The notes beneath the pieces are model-generated. The model did no database searches, was not told the DNA's origin, and saw only the letters and a list, made by a program, of their open reading frames with translations. From the NCBI RefSeq assembly GCF_038502225.1, contig NC_091323.1:19056276-19120275 (forward strand): a stretch of DNA of 64,000 bases, given 5' to 3'. Numbering within the stretch: position 1 is the first letter of the stretch; each line of letters begins with the position of its first letter. Positions 21,605 to 33,000 of this stretch are shown here, piece by piece. This DNA comes from Cherax quadricarinatus. Its lineage: Eukaryota > Arthropoda > Malacostraca > Decapoda > Parastacidae. Both the position numbers and the translations under genes were made by a program.

Positions 21605-21959
21605 CTTGTCATCGTGAAGCCAGTCAAAATCATTTCTATTTCTGTAATATGTCCTCCATTCTATCACATGAGATGAAGAAAATGAGAATACAACCATAAA
21701 TACCATACGAAAATAGACTGCAAAGTCGCTTTTTGAACCAAAAACACAGACAGAGCTTTTTTTTTCTCAGTATGCACTGTATGCTGCAGGATTTTTTTTT
21801 TATACTGTGCACACTGACCACACAGACCCATTCTTTCACATCTAAGCCTACCAGCCTTTTCCTGCTTGATTTGATGGCGCTAGAATTTATGCGTTCTAGT
21901 ACAACACCAACCCTGGCGCATAAGACATACTAGTACGGTACCAACCCTGAAAGGGTTAA
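21605..21959. mobile_element. piggyBac-type MITE, copy E (right half)
   Basis: Matches the right half of the complete copies (GAGAATACAACCATAAATAC, GACCACACAGACCCATTC) and ends CCCTGAAAGGG-TTAA at 21956-21959. The left half is missing and replaced by the Tigger remnant end. The terminal block resembles the right end of the piggyBac element at 28959-31883 (GCGCTAGAATTTATGCGT). Confidence 0.8.
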
Positions 21960-22284
21960 TATCTTTAATATCTATGCACTCTTAATTCAGAAGTCATTTT
22001 TTGTATGTTAATATTTAGCTATTCATTGATGAGTTAATATTGGGTTAGATTATTTCTTTTGCTATTCAGACTCGGGATTATTTTTAATCTTTGATATATA
22101 GTGTATCCTAAAGTATACTTAATATAACATAGTAATGTAGAACCCACTCAGAAACTTAAATGAAAAAAGAAAGAAAGAAAGGAAGCTATATATTTTGGTC
22201 TCCATCGGAGGCCCACTTCAAAGATGAGGCTGAAACATACAATCCCCTTTTTCTAGTTTCATTTATGTCTCCAAGTTAAATAAC

Positions 22285-22490
22285 AAAAAAAGGCACAATA
22301 CTGTGACTGGAACGATACACAAATAACCCGCACATAAAAGAGAGAAGCTTACGACGACGTTTCGGTCCGACTTGGACCATTTACAAAGTCACACTAACCA
22401 GAAGTGGAGCAGGACGGCTATATATAGGCAGGAAGAGGTGGTGGTAGTAGTTGTTAGTGTCTCCATTTCCATTGGCTGGTGTCTGTTACA
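22285..22490 (-). repeat. Dispersed repeat with hammerhead-like GAAAC stem (possible Penelope-related)
   Basis: Starts AAAAAAAGGCACAATACTG; the minus strand contains GGTCCAAGTCGGACCGAAAC, a perfect 5-bp stem followed by GAAACG. I remember this sequence as frequent in decapods. A stem followed by GAAAC is the arrangement seen in hammerhead ribozymes of Penelope-like elements, but the CUGAUGA half is not conserved here. Classification is uncertain. Confidence 0.5.
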
Positions 22491-22798
22491 CTACCAACAT
22501 TAGTAAAACATATTTTAGTGTTACAAATTCACAGTCTTGAAAAGCTTCAGCTTTGAATCACACTTTTTTTTTCCTGCTGCACTCAAGAATAATTGAGAAA
22601 AAGCTTGAAGTGTCACATAATAATACATATGAATTATTCACATTTGTACAAGTGTTTCCTCCCCGTTTCTTTAATCTTCCTAAAACATTATTTCCATAAG
22701 TTAATGCACTTTATTTTATCCTTTATGACCATAGCTGTTCTTTGCTTTTTTTCATGCTGCTAAACACACCTATTTTTTCTTCACTTATAATTTTCCTT

Positions 22799-22838
<40 letters not shown>

Positions 22839-23035
22839 CTCAACAAGTCGGCTGTCTCCCACCGAGGCAGGGTGACCTAAAAAAGAAAAAATCCCCAGAA
22901 AGAAAATGCTTTCATCATCATTCAACACTTTCACCACACTCACACATAATCACTGTTTTTGCAGAGGTGCTCAGAATACAACAGTTTAGAAGCATATATG
23001 TATAAAGATACACAACATACTCCTCCAAACTGTTC
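22799..23035 (-). repeat. SINE/LINE 3' repeat with 40-bp poly(T)
   Basis: A T run of about 40 bp (a poly(A) tail on the minus strand) precedes the inverse of GTCACCCTGCCTCGGTGGGA and then AGTGTTGAATGATGATGAAA and GAGCACCTCTGCAAAAACAG. This is a minus-strand retroposed copy with the same 3' tail motif as the SINE-like copies at 1869 and 2136. Confidence 0.7.
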
Positions 23036-24658
23036 TCTTTTATTAATTAACAATCCTTAATCTTCTGCAGTCTACTAATGTAATAATGCAAGATATTAAG
23101 AAATCCATTGAATGTGTTATATCTGTGTTGCTCATCTATATAGATGCAGAAATATATGTACAAATATACAGTTATTAGTTAGGAATTGTATCTTATATTC
23201 AATGTTAAACACTATTTTTATAAAAATGCACTACTGAAACATGTATTTGTTATCCTTATTGATTGAACCTGGTAGTAGTAGTATTATACTCTCCTGAGAC
23301 ATGGCAGGTTGCAACAGATCTTCATTTTGAGGCTTACACTAATTATTTACATTGAGACTTTAGCTAATTATTATCATACTTTGTTTTAATTCTTGGTAAA
23401 GCTTAATTTTTTCTGCTACAAATAATCCTCCTTCACATTTTGCTTTTTGGTAATCCTTCTTTGTTAATATATTTTTTAACCAGTAGCAGTTGAACAGTAA
23501 ATTCTTAGATGAGTGTATGTATTTCAGTGTGGGGGTTTTACTTGTTAGGTTGCTTGCAGGTAATTAAATTCAAAATTTTGAATTGGAAGTAGGCAGTGAT
23601 GTGATTAATATTTCCTATAAATTTTGTTGTGTTCCATTCCCCATTACTCTTTATCTATACATGCTTTGTAATAGCATGATACTATCACTATATAAGGATT
23701 ATTTAACCCTCCCCAATTGACAATCTTCTGAATTGCATGTTATAGTTGTTCCCATGTAATTGTTATTTGTTTCACTTTTTCCAAACATTTTCAGGTTGTG
23801 ATTGTTGCATACATGTCTGAAATTATACTTTGCATGTGATCATGGAGCTGTAATTTGCCATCTGATATTGAGATTGGGAAGGCATAGAGACCTTTTGCTT
23901 ATACTATACCATTGTAAGTTAACATTTGGGTGTGGCTCAGAGATACAAGACTTTTACATAGTATCTAGATGAAGTGTGTTAGGTAAATGCTGAGATATTT
24001 ACATATCATAGTTATTGGCCATAATTCTGAATTTACCAGAGGTTTTCTTTCTAATTTAGTCACTATTTTCTGACATGGAAGATGTGAGAAATTACTTGAA
24101 TGACTGGCATGTCTACAGTAGAGCAATAAAATACTATAGTACAGTAGTATAAAGCATGAGTTGAAATAAGGAATTGCTCATGTATTACATGTTGTCTCAG
24201 ATTAATATTTCTTCTTTATTTAAAACTTTTAATACTAAAAATTAATGGAGTTGCATATTACCACAGAGCCTATGGAAAAGGATTAACTCATTTGCAAGTC
24301 ATCTTAATTATCTTACTTTTCTTTCTTTGATAACACTTGACTCATGGGAAGAGTGACCCCCAATAAGATACAGTACTGATTAATCTGGTGTGTGGTAAGT
24401 TGCATTGGCTCAGCCTGGCACGTGTAGACCTCTTTTTTCCAAATAACCTAGATTTTTATTGCTGTGTCAAGCTGGGGTAGAGTTTATTTCCTCACATTTC
24501 TGATAGGAAAAAATTCACATGAAATTCCATGCAACTTCTTAACTTTTCATTGTCTATTAAAATTGAGATTTTGTGTATACTTCATTTAAATCTACCTGGG
24601 AATATCCATGAGACACACTGTTTTCCTATATATGTGAACGGAAAATGAACTCTACTGC
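23036..24658. other. Unique AT-rich intron-like sequence
   Basis: I see no repeat terminus, coding frame or structural RNA in this stretch. Confidence 0.5.
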
Positions 24659-24762
24659 ATGAGCGTGTGCCGCAGGGCTGGAGCGGAGCCAGTGTGGCGT
24701 ATGCTGTTGGGGCGGCTGTTAGCGGTGATGGATATACGATCCTGCAACCTGACGCGTGTGAG
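24659..24762 (+). CDS. Weak candidate exon in a GC-rich, CpG-containing island
   Basis: A local patch of higher GC with several CpGs interrupts AT-rich DNA. From ATG at 24659 the frame reads MSVCRRAGAEPVWRMLLGRL and then LAVMDIRSCNLTRV, up to a GTGAG|GTGATT donor at 24763; without splicing it would stop at once. A CCGCAG acceptor at 24675 is an alternative start of the exon. No pyrimidine tract or family match supports it strongly. It could be a first or alternative exon of the gene represented at 1614, a separate short gene, or chance. Confidence 0.25.
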
Positions 24763-25023
24763 GTGATTGCCACACTCTTTCTCTCGGTCACCTCTTTTGC
24801 TCTCTCTCTCTGTATATATAAATATCCAGTAGTTTGCTTATATCACAACACTATCTTCACATGTGTTGACATGTTAATTTGGGTCTTGTTAGGGAATATA
24901 CCTAATACTGTAATAGAGATGGAGAAAGCAGAGATAAATTTATTTGTGACGTTTCAGTATGTTCATTAATTTCGCTAACATATTTTATTGCATAAAAAGT
25001 GCCAGTTGCTGACTTAAATGCTT

Positions 25024-25186
25024 TTAACCCTTAAACTGTCCAAACGTAGATCTACGTTTGCGCGCGTAGTCCTCCGAACGTAGATCTACGTTTTTTTACA
25101 TAAAGAATGTAAAATTGGACGTAGATCTATGTTCGGAGCACTACGAGTGCGAACATAGATCTACGTTTGGACAGTTTAAGGGTTAA
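25024..25186. mobile_element. Short TTAA-flanked MITE with repeated palindromes
   Basis: TTAA at 25024-25027 and 25183-25186 flank the inverted termini CCCTTAAACTGTCCAAACG and CGTTTGGACAGTTTAAGGG. The 163-bp element contains several copies of the palindrome AACGTAGATCTACGTT or close variants. TTAA targets and CCCTTA-type ends suggest piggyBac-like mobilisation. A truncated relative ends at 1040. Confidence 0.88.
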
Positions 25187-25344
25187 TATTAAATAAAATA
25201 TTTTTGTTACTCGGATTCTGCATTAAATGTGTTCCTCTTTTTTGTGTCTCTCTATCTCTCTTACTCTATCTCCATTTCAAATTTACATTTACACTTTTAT
25301 TTTGATTACAAATTAAAGCTTTTTATGGAACACCTAATGTGGTT

Positions 25345-25578
25345 GGAAATAAATGGTATACAATACCGACACAATGGAAAATAAACACATGAGCAGTATA
25401 GTGTGAACCTTTATTGACAATGTTTTGCCCAAATGTTTTTCGCAAACAGATGTGACTTTATCTCTTCGTGACTTTATCAGGTCACAAACAGATCTGTTTG
25501 TGACTTGATAAAGTCTACTGTGTGGGTGAAACATTGTCAATAAAGCATCACATTATACTGCTTATGTGTTTATTTTTC
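25345..25578. mobile_element. Inverted-repeat insertion with 14-bp target duplication, possibly Penelope-related
   Basis: The direct repeat CACCTAATGTGGTT lies at 25331-25344 and 25579-25592, flanking 234 bp whose outer parts are inverted copies (about 25376-25425 and 25531-25578, ATTGTCAATAAAG with CATGTGTTTATTT). The inner part contains GACTTGATAAAGTCTACTGT and then GTGGGTGAAAC, resembling a decayed hammerhead core with a stem and GAAAC. Inverted ends and hammerhead-like motifs are known for Penelope-like elements; assignment here is inference. The minus-strand 68-codon frame is incidental. Confidence 0.6.
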
Positions 25579-25592
25579 CACCTAATGTGGTT

Positions 25593-27339
25593 TCTGAAAT
25601 TAATTATACATTACATATTAGTATATTAGATTAAAATTTGGGAAAGTTATCAGATGTAACAAATATGCATTGCCCTCAGGTGATTCATATTTGTTACTAG
25701 TCATATTTATCCCCAAAAAAAAATTTTTGAGGAAAAGGAAGGATAATTGATTCACCATTTCTCAAAATAAAGTTCACACTGCATCAAAGTTATTCTTTAG
25801 AGAAACTCACTATTAATGTAGCCTCTATAGGTATATTAGGGAAGGTTGGCAACTGTCGTATATAATAATAAATATCTAAATTGGTATTTGTATTATACTA
25901 GAGATGGGAGTTGCTAATCTGTTGTTTGCACACACTTTTTTCACATAGCCCTGAGATTGCTGGCTTTATTGTAGTGTGATGGCTTATTGTGGTTTGAGGT
26001 GGCTTAATGTGATCCTTCAATGCTTGAGCAGCTTTTGTAGTCACCGTCATTGTTTAACAAGCAGTATTCAGTGCCGAATCTATTAGTGCTCAGAGTTAAG
26101 CTTTACCCATTTTGTAGACAAGAAAAACTAATAAACAATATTGAATAACCGTGCACTATAGCAGTTTTTAGTAATATATCATTGACTTGAAACAGAGTAG
26201 ATAGATCTCTATGCCTATCTGAACTATTGATATAGTTTATTAAACTTAGTGCATATTTTATATCTCAGGAATTCTAATGATGTAGCAATAGAATTTATAA
26301 CTGTTATTTATGACATTTAAATATGAATATGCATGGTATTCATTATTAAAAAGTGACACAAGGTGCAGTGGCATTCTTTATTAAAAAATAATGCAGGATG
26401 CAGTAGTATACTTTATTGTTATCTTGGCCATGTGTATTGAGAATCTCTGAACAGCTGTAACCTTTATTGTTTTACTCTTGTGGTACAACAGTGAGGTCAA
26501 TAATGGCAATAAATACATCTGAATAAGTTTAATGCAGTATTTAGCAGAAATTTGTAAATCTTAAGGCAAAGTTTATTAAGTTTAAAAATTTTTTAGGATG
26601 TAAATTATTCGTCAAACCCAGGCTGATGTAGAATCTAAACTCTCTATGGTGTATTTATTATGACTATGGGACAATTTTTGGAAATTTTCTAGGTATATAC
26701 ATAATATTTTTGCCAGAATATATTTTGATAGTATGTACCATGTGTTCTGAAATTTTTCCATGCACATTATAATGCATTTTCCACTCGTTCGTTTTTTATT
26801 CAGTGTTAATGATAGCATTCTCACCAGCACCTTTGAGTATGTAAGCATAAGCAAAAATTGCACATTTTATTTGTTCTAAATGTGAATGCTGTGTTTTCCT
26901 TGCATTTAATTCTCATTTTTTGTCAATACTGATTAAGTTGATGTTATGAACATGAGTAGTTTTGTATATATAATACATAAATACTAACATACTCCTATTT
27001 TTTTTGTCTTTAAACACAGTAAATACTCATCTGTGTAGCATCTGTATTTTCTTGCAATCTCTCTGTAAGAGGTGTGACCAAGAAGTTTTAAGACTAAATA
27101 TACTGTACTTGTGTTTATGAAAACTATGGACTGCAGATCAGAATTTTTTTTTTAAGAGTATATCATTGTTTCTTGGGACAATTTCCCTGAAAGAATATAA
27201 CATCTTTGGAGCTGTAAACTTAATAGGACTGTGCAATCCTTTGTGACATAGGATGTTAATGACGAGGGCTTTGGGCATCAAGAATCTATTACTTAAGATC
27301 AAAACACTCAAACTGGGTTCCTTTCACAGTATTGTTCCT
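25593..27339. other. Unique AT-rich intron-like sequence
   Basis: No exon or transposon terminus is supported. The 83-codon minus-strand frame at 26612-26863 has no recognisable motif. Confidence 0.5.
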
Positions 27340-27580
27340 AAGCACTACAACACAGTTGTGTATAAATACTTGGTTGTTTGTCTGACCTAGTGGATCAATT
27401 TGTACTAGTCCCTCTCCTTCAAGGGGTAAATAGGGTGGATTTGTTTTTTGCTGGGTTGAAGGAGCTCTTGATCTGAGGTGTTGGATCTCTTATCCCCTTC
27501 CTTCTCTCATGGAAGACTCCTTGGTGCTGGTGAGGGGCTTGTAATCTAAGGAATTGTCTGTGCTTCCCTTAGATTGAACT
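27340..27580. repeat. Copy of the CTCTTGATCT dispersed repeat
   Basis: Contains GAGCTCTTGATCTGAGGTGT, TGGTGCTGGTGAGGGGCTTG and AAGGAATTGTCTGTGCTTCC, diverged forms of the segment seen in the hairpin at 21052-21173. Boundaries are approximate. Confidence 0.5.
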
Positions 27581-28823
27581 TGAATGACTCTCATTCTATT
27601 TTACCATCTATACATGCAACTAACATGCACAACTTCTCACAACACACAAATCACTTATTACTACACCTCATGTCAACTTTACCGACCACTGCAGTCTCTA
27701 CCCCACCCCTTACATGCCTCTACTGCTGTATTACTAGTAAGTAATAATGTCATTTGTGCAACAGAATGTCAGAGGATACAGGGAAAATCAAAAAGAATTC
27801 CAAATGTTGGTTTCCTAGGTTTCTTCCTGTATGCTTTTGTCCTCAAGACCTTGAAATACTTAATACAGTTGGATTACTTATCTTGGGCCATGCTCGTTTA
27901 CAATCATTAGACCCCTCATCCTGATAATTATACAGTTAAAACATAATTCTTGTGCACAACAATGTCGTGTATTAAAAAATTTCCATTCATACTCCACTGT
28001 ACTGCAGCTTGTGTCTTTTTGAACAGGTGGTGCATAATCGTCTCTTTGTATTTCTTCCATTCATGCCCATTAGCTTTAACTAATATACACTTTTTTATTT
28101 TATCCTTCCTTATGCCACTCCTTTTACTAGGAGATTTTAACACTCATCCTTTGCTCTTGGAAGGGTCTGAGTGTGACTTGTAGAAACCCGTTGTGTCTTA
28201 ACTCTCACCCATTGTTTGCCATATCTTAAACACTGGTGCATCTGCACATCTAGATCTGTAAACCAGTACCCTCTTATGTATAGATCTCTCTATCTGTTGC
28301 TGCTTTATAGTATTAGAACTCAATTGAACAGTATTTTTATTACTTCCTGTTTTTACTACCACTTTCCTCACTGCTCTCGGTGTGTAAGTATGAATGTGGA
28401 CATGCATTTGTTTCCTTTTCTGACACTTAATGTTGTTACAGTAAAATCAGTCGTGAAACTTACTGATCATTCCTCATATTTTATAGGCCTTCCCCACTGC
28501 ATAAGTATTACTTATTCAAACTTCCTTTACCCAAGAAAATTTCAACATAATGGAGACACATTCATTGGTACTGTTCTGTCCTTATTGGCATGTATTCCAT
28601 GATGTTTTATTTTTCTGTTGTATTAATCTTATTCTCTTTCTAATTGAATATCATATTCTATGCTTTTTTAACTTTAAATATTTTTTACACAGCTATATTT
28701 TATCAATTTTATCAGTTATATTATCTCTTTTTAGCATATTTCTTTGTAATTTTTTTGTATATTTATGTCCAGTTTCTAAGGAAATTGGATATATTTATTT
28801 CTTATATTATGCTAGCTGGTATA
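27581..28823. other. Unclassified AT-rich sequence
   Basis: Several short frames occur here, such as a Lys-rich minus-strand one at 27928-28143 (about 71 codons) and Leu/Tyr-rich plus-strand ones. None shows a known domain or consistent splice signals, so I leave them uncalled. Confidence 0.4.
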
Positions 28824-28945
28824 CAGTAATTCCCTGCTTAACAACCAGGATACATTCTGGAGAAATTGATAATTAAGCAGTTTTTCCATAGACACCAGTA
28901 TTTGCAGTGTGTGTGCATTCTGGGACAATAATATTCCATATTCTT
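28824..28945. mobile_element. One-ended Tigger-type MITE fragment
   Basis: After TA the sequence reads CAGTAATTCCCTGCTTAACA followed by TAATTAAGCAGTTTTTCC, the typical left end of a small TA-targeting element. No inverse right end is seen. Confidence 0.5.
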
Positions 28946-28958
28946 TTCCTATTTATTT

Positions 28959-31883
28959 TTAACCCTTTGAGGGTCGACAGGCCCTCTCCGAAACTCGTTC
29001 TCAGGGTCGGCCAAATTTCAAAAAAAAAAAAAATATTTTTTCTTATGAAAAAATAGTTTTTTTTTTCTAAACATTATAGGCCAAACAAAAAATTTTAACG
29101 TCAATACTTACCGAGATATGGAGGCGTGAAATTTGCCAAAATTGAACAACATATGGTAACATCGCCGACTGCCGTCACCCGGTATTTTTCTATTTACTTT
29201 TTTATGTACTATTTTCAATTATTTTTCAATTTTTCTTTTTCTGAGTAACTTTTATGGCCTCTTGAGACCAATATGATCAGTATTTTATAAGTTATTTCTT
29301 TTTCAATACTACACAATAAGGGCGTAAACACTGTTGTCATTATTTTGTTTATAGAAAATATTTACACAAACAAATGCTATGAAATGTTGTTTATTACTAT
29401 TTTTCTGTATTTTATATACACATATACAGTCACAGGGAATGTTTCTAGAAGTTCTGCAGCCTGTGGAAGTCTTTGAAACATGGTGTCATGTACAGTTGTG
29501 TTTTACACTTCTCACACATAAAACGAGCGTCTCTGCATTGTTGTGGGTGTTTTTTTGTGTGTGTGCACAGACGTAACACCTCTTCTGAGCCTTTTTCTTG
29601 AAAGCAGTAGCAGGCAGTTTTACCAGGAAGTGATCACCATGCTTCAGATGAGCAGGTAGTTGTTGATAATTTGGTGGGCGGTCAATTGCAGGTGTTCTTC
29701 CTTGGTACTTGAATACTATTTGTCTGATGACAGACAAACAGAATTTGCCATACTGTGGTTTGTTTCTGGTCCTCATCTTATACATATTATAAGCATTGAG
29801 CATGGAAATGTCCAGAAGATGGAAAAAGAGTTTGATGTACCACTTATAACTCTTGCGAACACAACCAGCAAACCTAATCTGCATGTCACATTTGTCCACT
29901 GAGCGCATGTTGAAGGTGTAATCAATCACAGCTGCAGGTTTTAGAATGAGTTCATTGCTCTCTCTGTGCTGCCTGCCACTGTCTGCCATTTCATTAGGGT
30001 GAACTGATGACAACAGTGTGACATCTCGTTTGTCATGCCACCGAAATGCCATGATGTCATTGGCAGCAAACGCCTGCACCTCACCTCTACGAGTGCCAGC
30101 GTCAAACCTGGGCATATGTTTCCGATTTGCACACACTGTGCCACACACATCTGTCATGTTCACTCGCAAAAAATCACTGAGTGAGGGGCTTGTGTACCAG
30201 TTATCTGTACATAATATATGCCCCTTACCAAGGTATGGTTCTATCATTGTTCTAACCACATCACCAGAGATGCCCAATAACTTCCTGGTATTTTGCAATG
30301 TATAACTTCCAGTGTACACAATAATATCCAATACCAGACCACTGTAACAATCACAAAGCACAAACAACTTTATACCAAAGCGTTTCCTCTTGCTTCGTAT
30401 GTACTGCTTGAAAGAGAGTCTTCCTTTGAACAGAATCAAAGACTCATCAGTTACAAGCTTCCTGAAGGGATAAAAATGCATACTGAATTTCTCTTTCAGA
30501 TACACAAACACATTCCTAATCTTATATAACCTGTCGTTTCTGTCAGGCCTGGTAACATTAGCACCAATCAATTCACTGGCATTATATCACTGAAACCTGG
30601 GGTTGCAATCAGGCGGTCTGTTGACCAGTATGATTTCACTTTGTGCTTATATACATGTGGCATAAGCATTATTGTGGCAAAGAAAAGATACATAGCCACA
30701 GTTGCCTCCTTCCACTGGTGTAGACATGATTTTGGTGAAAGTAATGTGTTTGCCATGGTGTACTTGTAGTATGTGTTGCTTTCCATGACAATACTTTCCA
30801 TCAGGGGTTCGTCAAAGAATAACTCGAAACATTCCAGTTCAGTGGCATTGTTCCCCAGTGTACAAGATGGCCGTATTCCACTTTGGCTGTCATCAAACTG
30901 GTGGGGATTTGGAACAAAATTGACAGCTTCCTGCCAATCCCAGGTGTGGTCTGCTGGTGGGTACTGGACAGTGACAGGTGGTTGTGGTTGTGGAGGTTGT
31001 GGTTGTGGAGGCTGTGGTTGTGGAGGCTGGTGTGGTGGGTGGGGGGATGGTGGCCTTTGTTGTAGATCAGCTTAGGCAGCGGCATGGGTGGTAGCATGGC
31101 CCACTGCTGGTGCCTCACAGCCGGCACCACCACCACCACGCACATTTTTCATCCCAATTACAACAGTATCATCGTCATTTTCACTGTCTGTTCCTGTTGT
31201 ACAGCCACGGGATGTACTCTGAGATGTACTCCTTCCCCTTGGAATAGCATATGGCACACTTCCAGTGCTCATATATCGTTGTATATACTGACGCTTCACT
31301 GGGGAATATTGCACTTCACTATCACTACTGGAACTAGTTTGAAGTGCTTGTAGTTCATATTCACCTTCACTATCATCACAAATGCTCTCATCTGAGTCTG
31401 GGATTTGGGAAAATAGGAGTTTCCTCTTTGATTCTGGTACAACTGAACGTGAACAAGATGGCCCAGCACCAGAGGTGGAAGGCTGAGGATCGTCCGGGTT
31501 TTCCTCACTATTACCGATATTATGGTCATTAGTTTCGGTCAGAACCTCACCAAAACCTTGAAACTCGTCTTCACTGGCACTTCCATCTGTATTAGAACTG
31601 TCACTGGGAAACAAAAGTGTCCCAATTTGCCGAGGAGTGAGGAGCTTCTTACCGCGAGGCATGGTGGACATTGTTTACTAAGATGGCATTCCCGCAATGC
31701 ACCACTGGGTCCCAGATTTTTTTTCTACCACGCACACCGACCACACAGACCCATTCTCTCACATCTAGGCCTACCAGCCTTTTCCCGCGAGATTTGACAG
31801 CGCTAGAATTTATGCGTGCTTGTACGTCAAAAACCCCTGAGCGTAAGCCATACTAGTACGTCCGAAAACCCTCAAAGGGTTAA
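28959..31883 (-). mobile_element. piggyBac DNA transposon, near full length
   Basis: TTAA at 28959-28962 and 31880-31883 flank the inverted termini CCCTTTGAGGGTCG and CCCTCAAAGGG. The 2.9-kb element carries one transposase gene on the minus strand. Its left end (CGACAGGCCCTCTCCGA) is shared with the MITE at 60660-61739, and its right end (GCGCTAGAATTTATGCGTGC, ACCACACAGACCCATTC) with the other MITE copies, so it is the only autonomous-size member of the family in the window. Confidence 0.95.
29486..31671 (-). pseudogene. piggyBac transposase, inactivated
   Basis: The N-terminal acidic region begins MSTMPRGKKLLTPRQIG at 31671. A TAA codon at 31072-31074, inside a Pro/Gln/His-rich linker, breaks the frame, which then resumes in the same phase (ADHTWDWQEAVNF, later MANTLLSPKSCLHQWKEA). 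At about 30570 a frameshift with a small deletion occurs after ATPGFSDIMPVN, and the rest reads from 30571. The DDE-type catalytic core is visible there: TDESLILFKGRL, LCTDNWYTSPS and the Asp pair in SVDKCDM. The C-terminus ends in a Cys-rich zinc-ribbon segment (RCYVCAHTQ and later LCVRSVKHNC), which in this family binds the transposon ends. Family knowledge: the enzyme cuts and pastes at TTAA without leaving footprints. Two lesions make this copy non-functional as written. Confidence 0.93.
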
Positions 31884-33000
31884 TAGAGGGCATGGTAGGT
31901 AAGTTTGGGGTGCCATAAAAAATGATATTGGGGTGGCATTTGATTGAACTCTGTACAGAAAGAGGTTTGCAATGGGAAATACAGATTTTAAAAAAAAAAA
32001 GGGATGAAAAAGATAAAGTTTATGATTTAGGAAAAGACTGTAGTTTGTTGGGCTTTTATTAGTAAATAAAAGACTAGGGTAGATTTTGGATGTGGGTGTT
32101 TATAGAGAAACAGATAGATTAGATAATTTTTTAGTTGTACCCACAGAGAAAAAGGTAGAGGGGTGAAGGAAATTTTGGTATAAAAAAATGGGGGGTTTAA
32201 ATTTACAAAAAAAAGGGAAAGGAGGCAGTTATGGTAAGATAAAACAACTATTGGTAGAAAGAGGGGCTAGTGAGAGACATAATGAGGTTGAATAGGTTTT
32301 GGGGGAGATTTAAAATGGTGTTGGGTGTTCACAAAAATTTTTGGGATATAGGAGGCGGGTACAGGACAAAAAGAGGAGTGATTGGGGAAATTTAATGAAA
32401 TAAGAGAGACAGAAAGAGAAAAAGTTTGCATATGAGAGGTTTTTCAAAGTACAAGGATAAAAGGGGGGATGAGTATATAAAAGAGGAAAAGAGGGGGTTA
32501 AAAGAGGTAAAGGGAATGAAAAAGAAGAGCAAATCAGAGAGTGAGTAAATGCTGCCAAAAAATTTTAAAGGGAAAAAAAAAATTTTTTGGGAGCGAATTA
32601 ATGTTGAGAATGTTTGGGAACAAATGGATTTAGCAGTTAAAAATAAAAAAGGAGAATTATTAAATGGAGATTTGGGAGATATCAGGAAGATGGAGAGAAA
32701 TTTTGGGGTAGTTTTGGGAAAGTTGAAGAAGATGGGGGTTGTGATTTAGCATTGAACAGGAAGGTATAGCATTTTTTGGGGAGGAGGAAGAGCCAGATGG
32801 TGTGAGGAAGATGCATGGGCTGTGGGTAGAATAAAAGGGGGGATTTTAATGAAACCATGGTTATTTAATCCCAAAAACCTGTAACCCCTTGTTAAATTTC
32901 ATGGACACTATTAAGAAAAATTACCAGTAAACTGGGGCATAACAAAAATGAGGTGTTGGGAGGACACTAAATGGAAAAGTCCTTTAGTGGATATCATTTT
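31884..33000 (+). mobile_element. RTE-like LINE fragment, heavily degraded or misread
   Basis: Collinear with 46990-48060: GTAGGTAAGTTTGGGGTGCC, ACATTTGATTGAACT-type and GGAACAAATGGATTTAGCAG phrases recur in the same order. The frame at 32549-32749 corresponds to the stretch around 47700-47900. It starts right at the right TTAA of the piggyBac element. Many homopolymer-length differences break the frame. Confidence 0.65.

Noticed and set aside
24667..24969. 100-codon frame MPQGWSGASVAYAVG
   Set aside because: It overlaps the GC-rich island but runs on into AT-rich noncoding DNA. The alternative frame ending at a donor is more exon-like, and neither is strong.
27928..28143. Lys-rich minus-strand frame of 71 codons
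   Set aside because: It looks somewhat protein-like, but it has no known motif, no clear splice sites and stops close by. Homology search would be needed.
28216..28876. Leu/Tyr/Phe-rich plus-strand frames suggestive of membrane proteins
   Set aside because: AT-rich sequence gives such hydrophobic frames by chance; no start context or conservation signal is visible.
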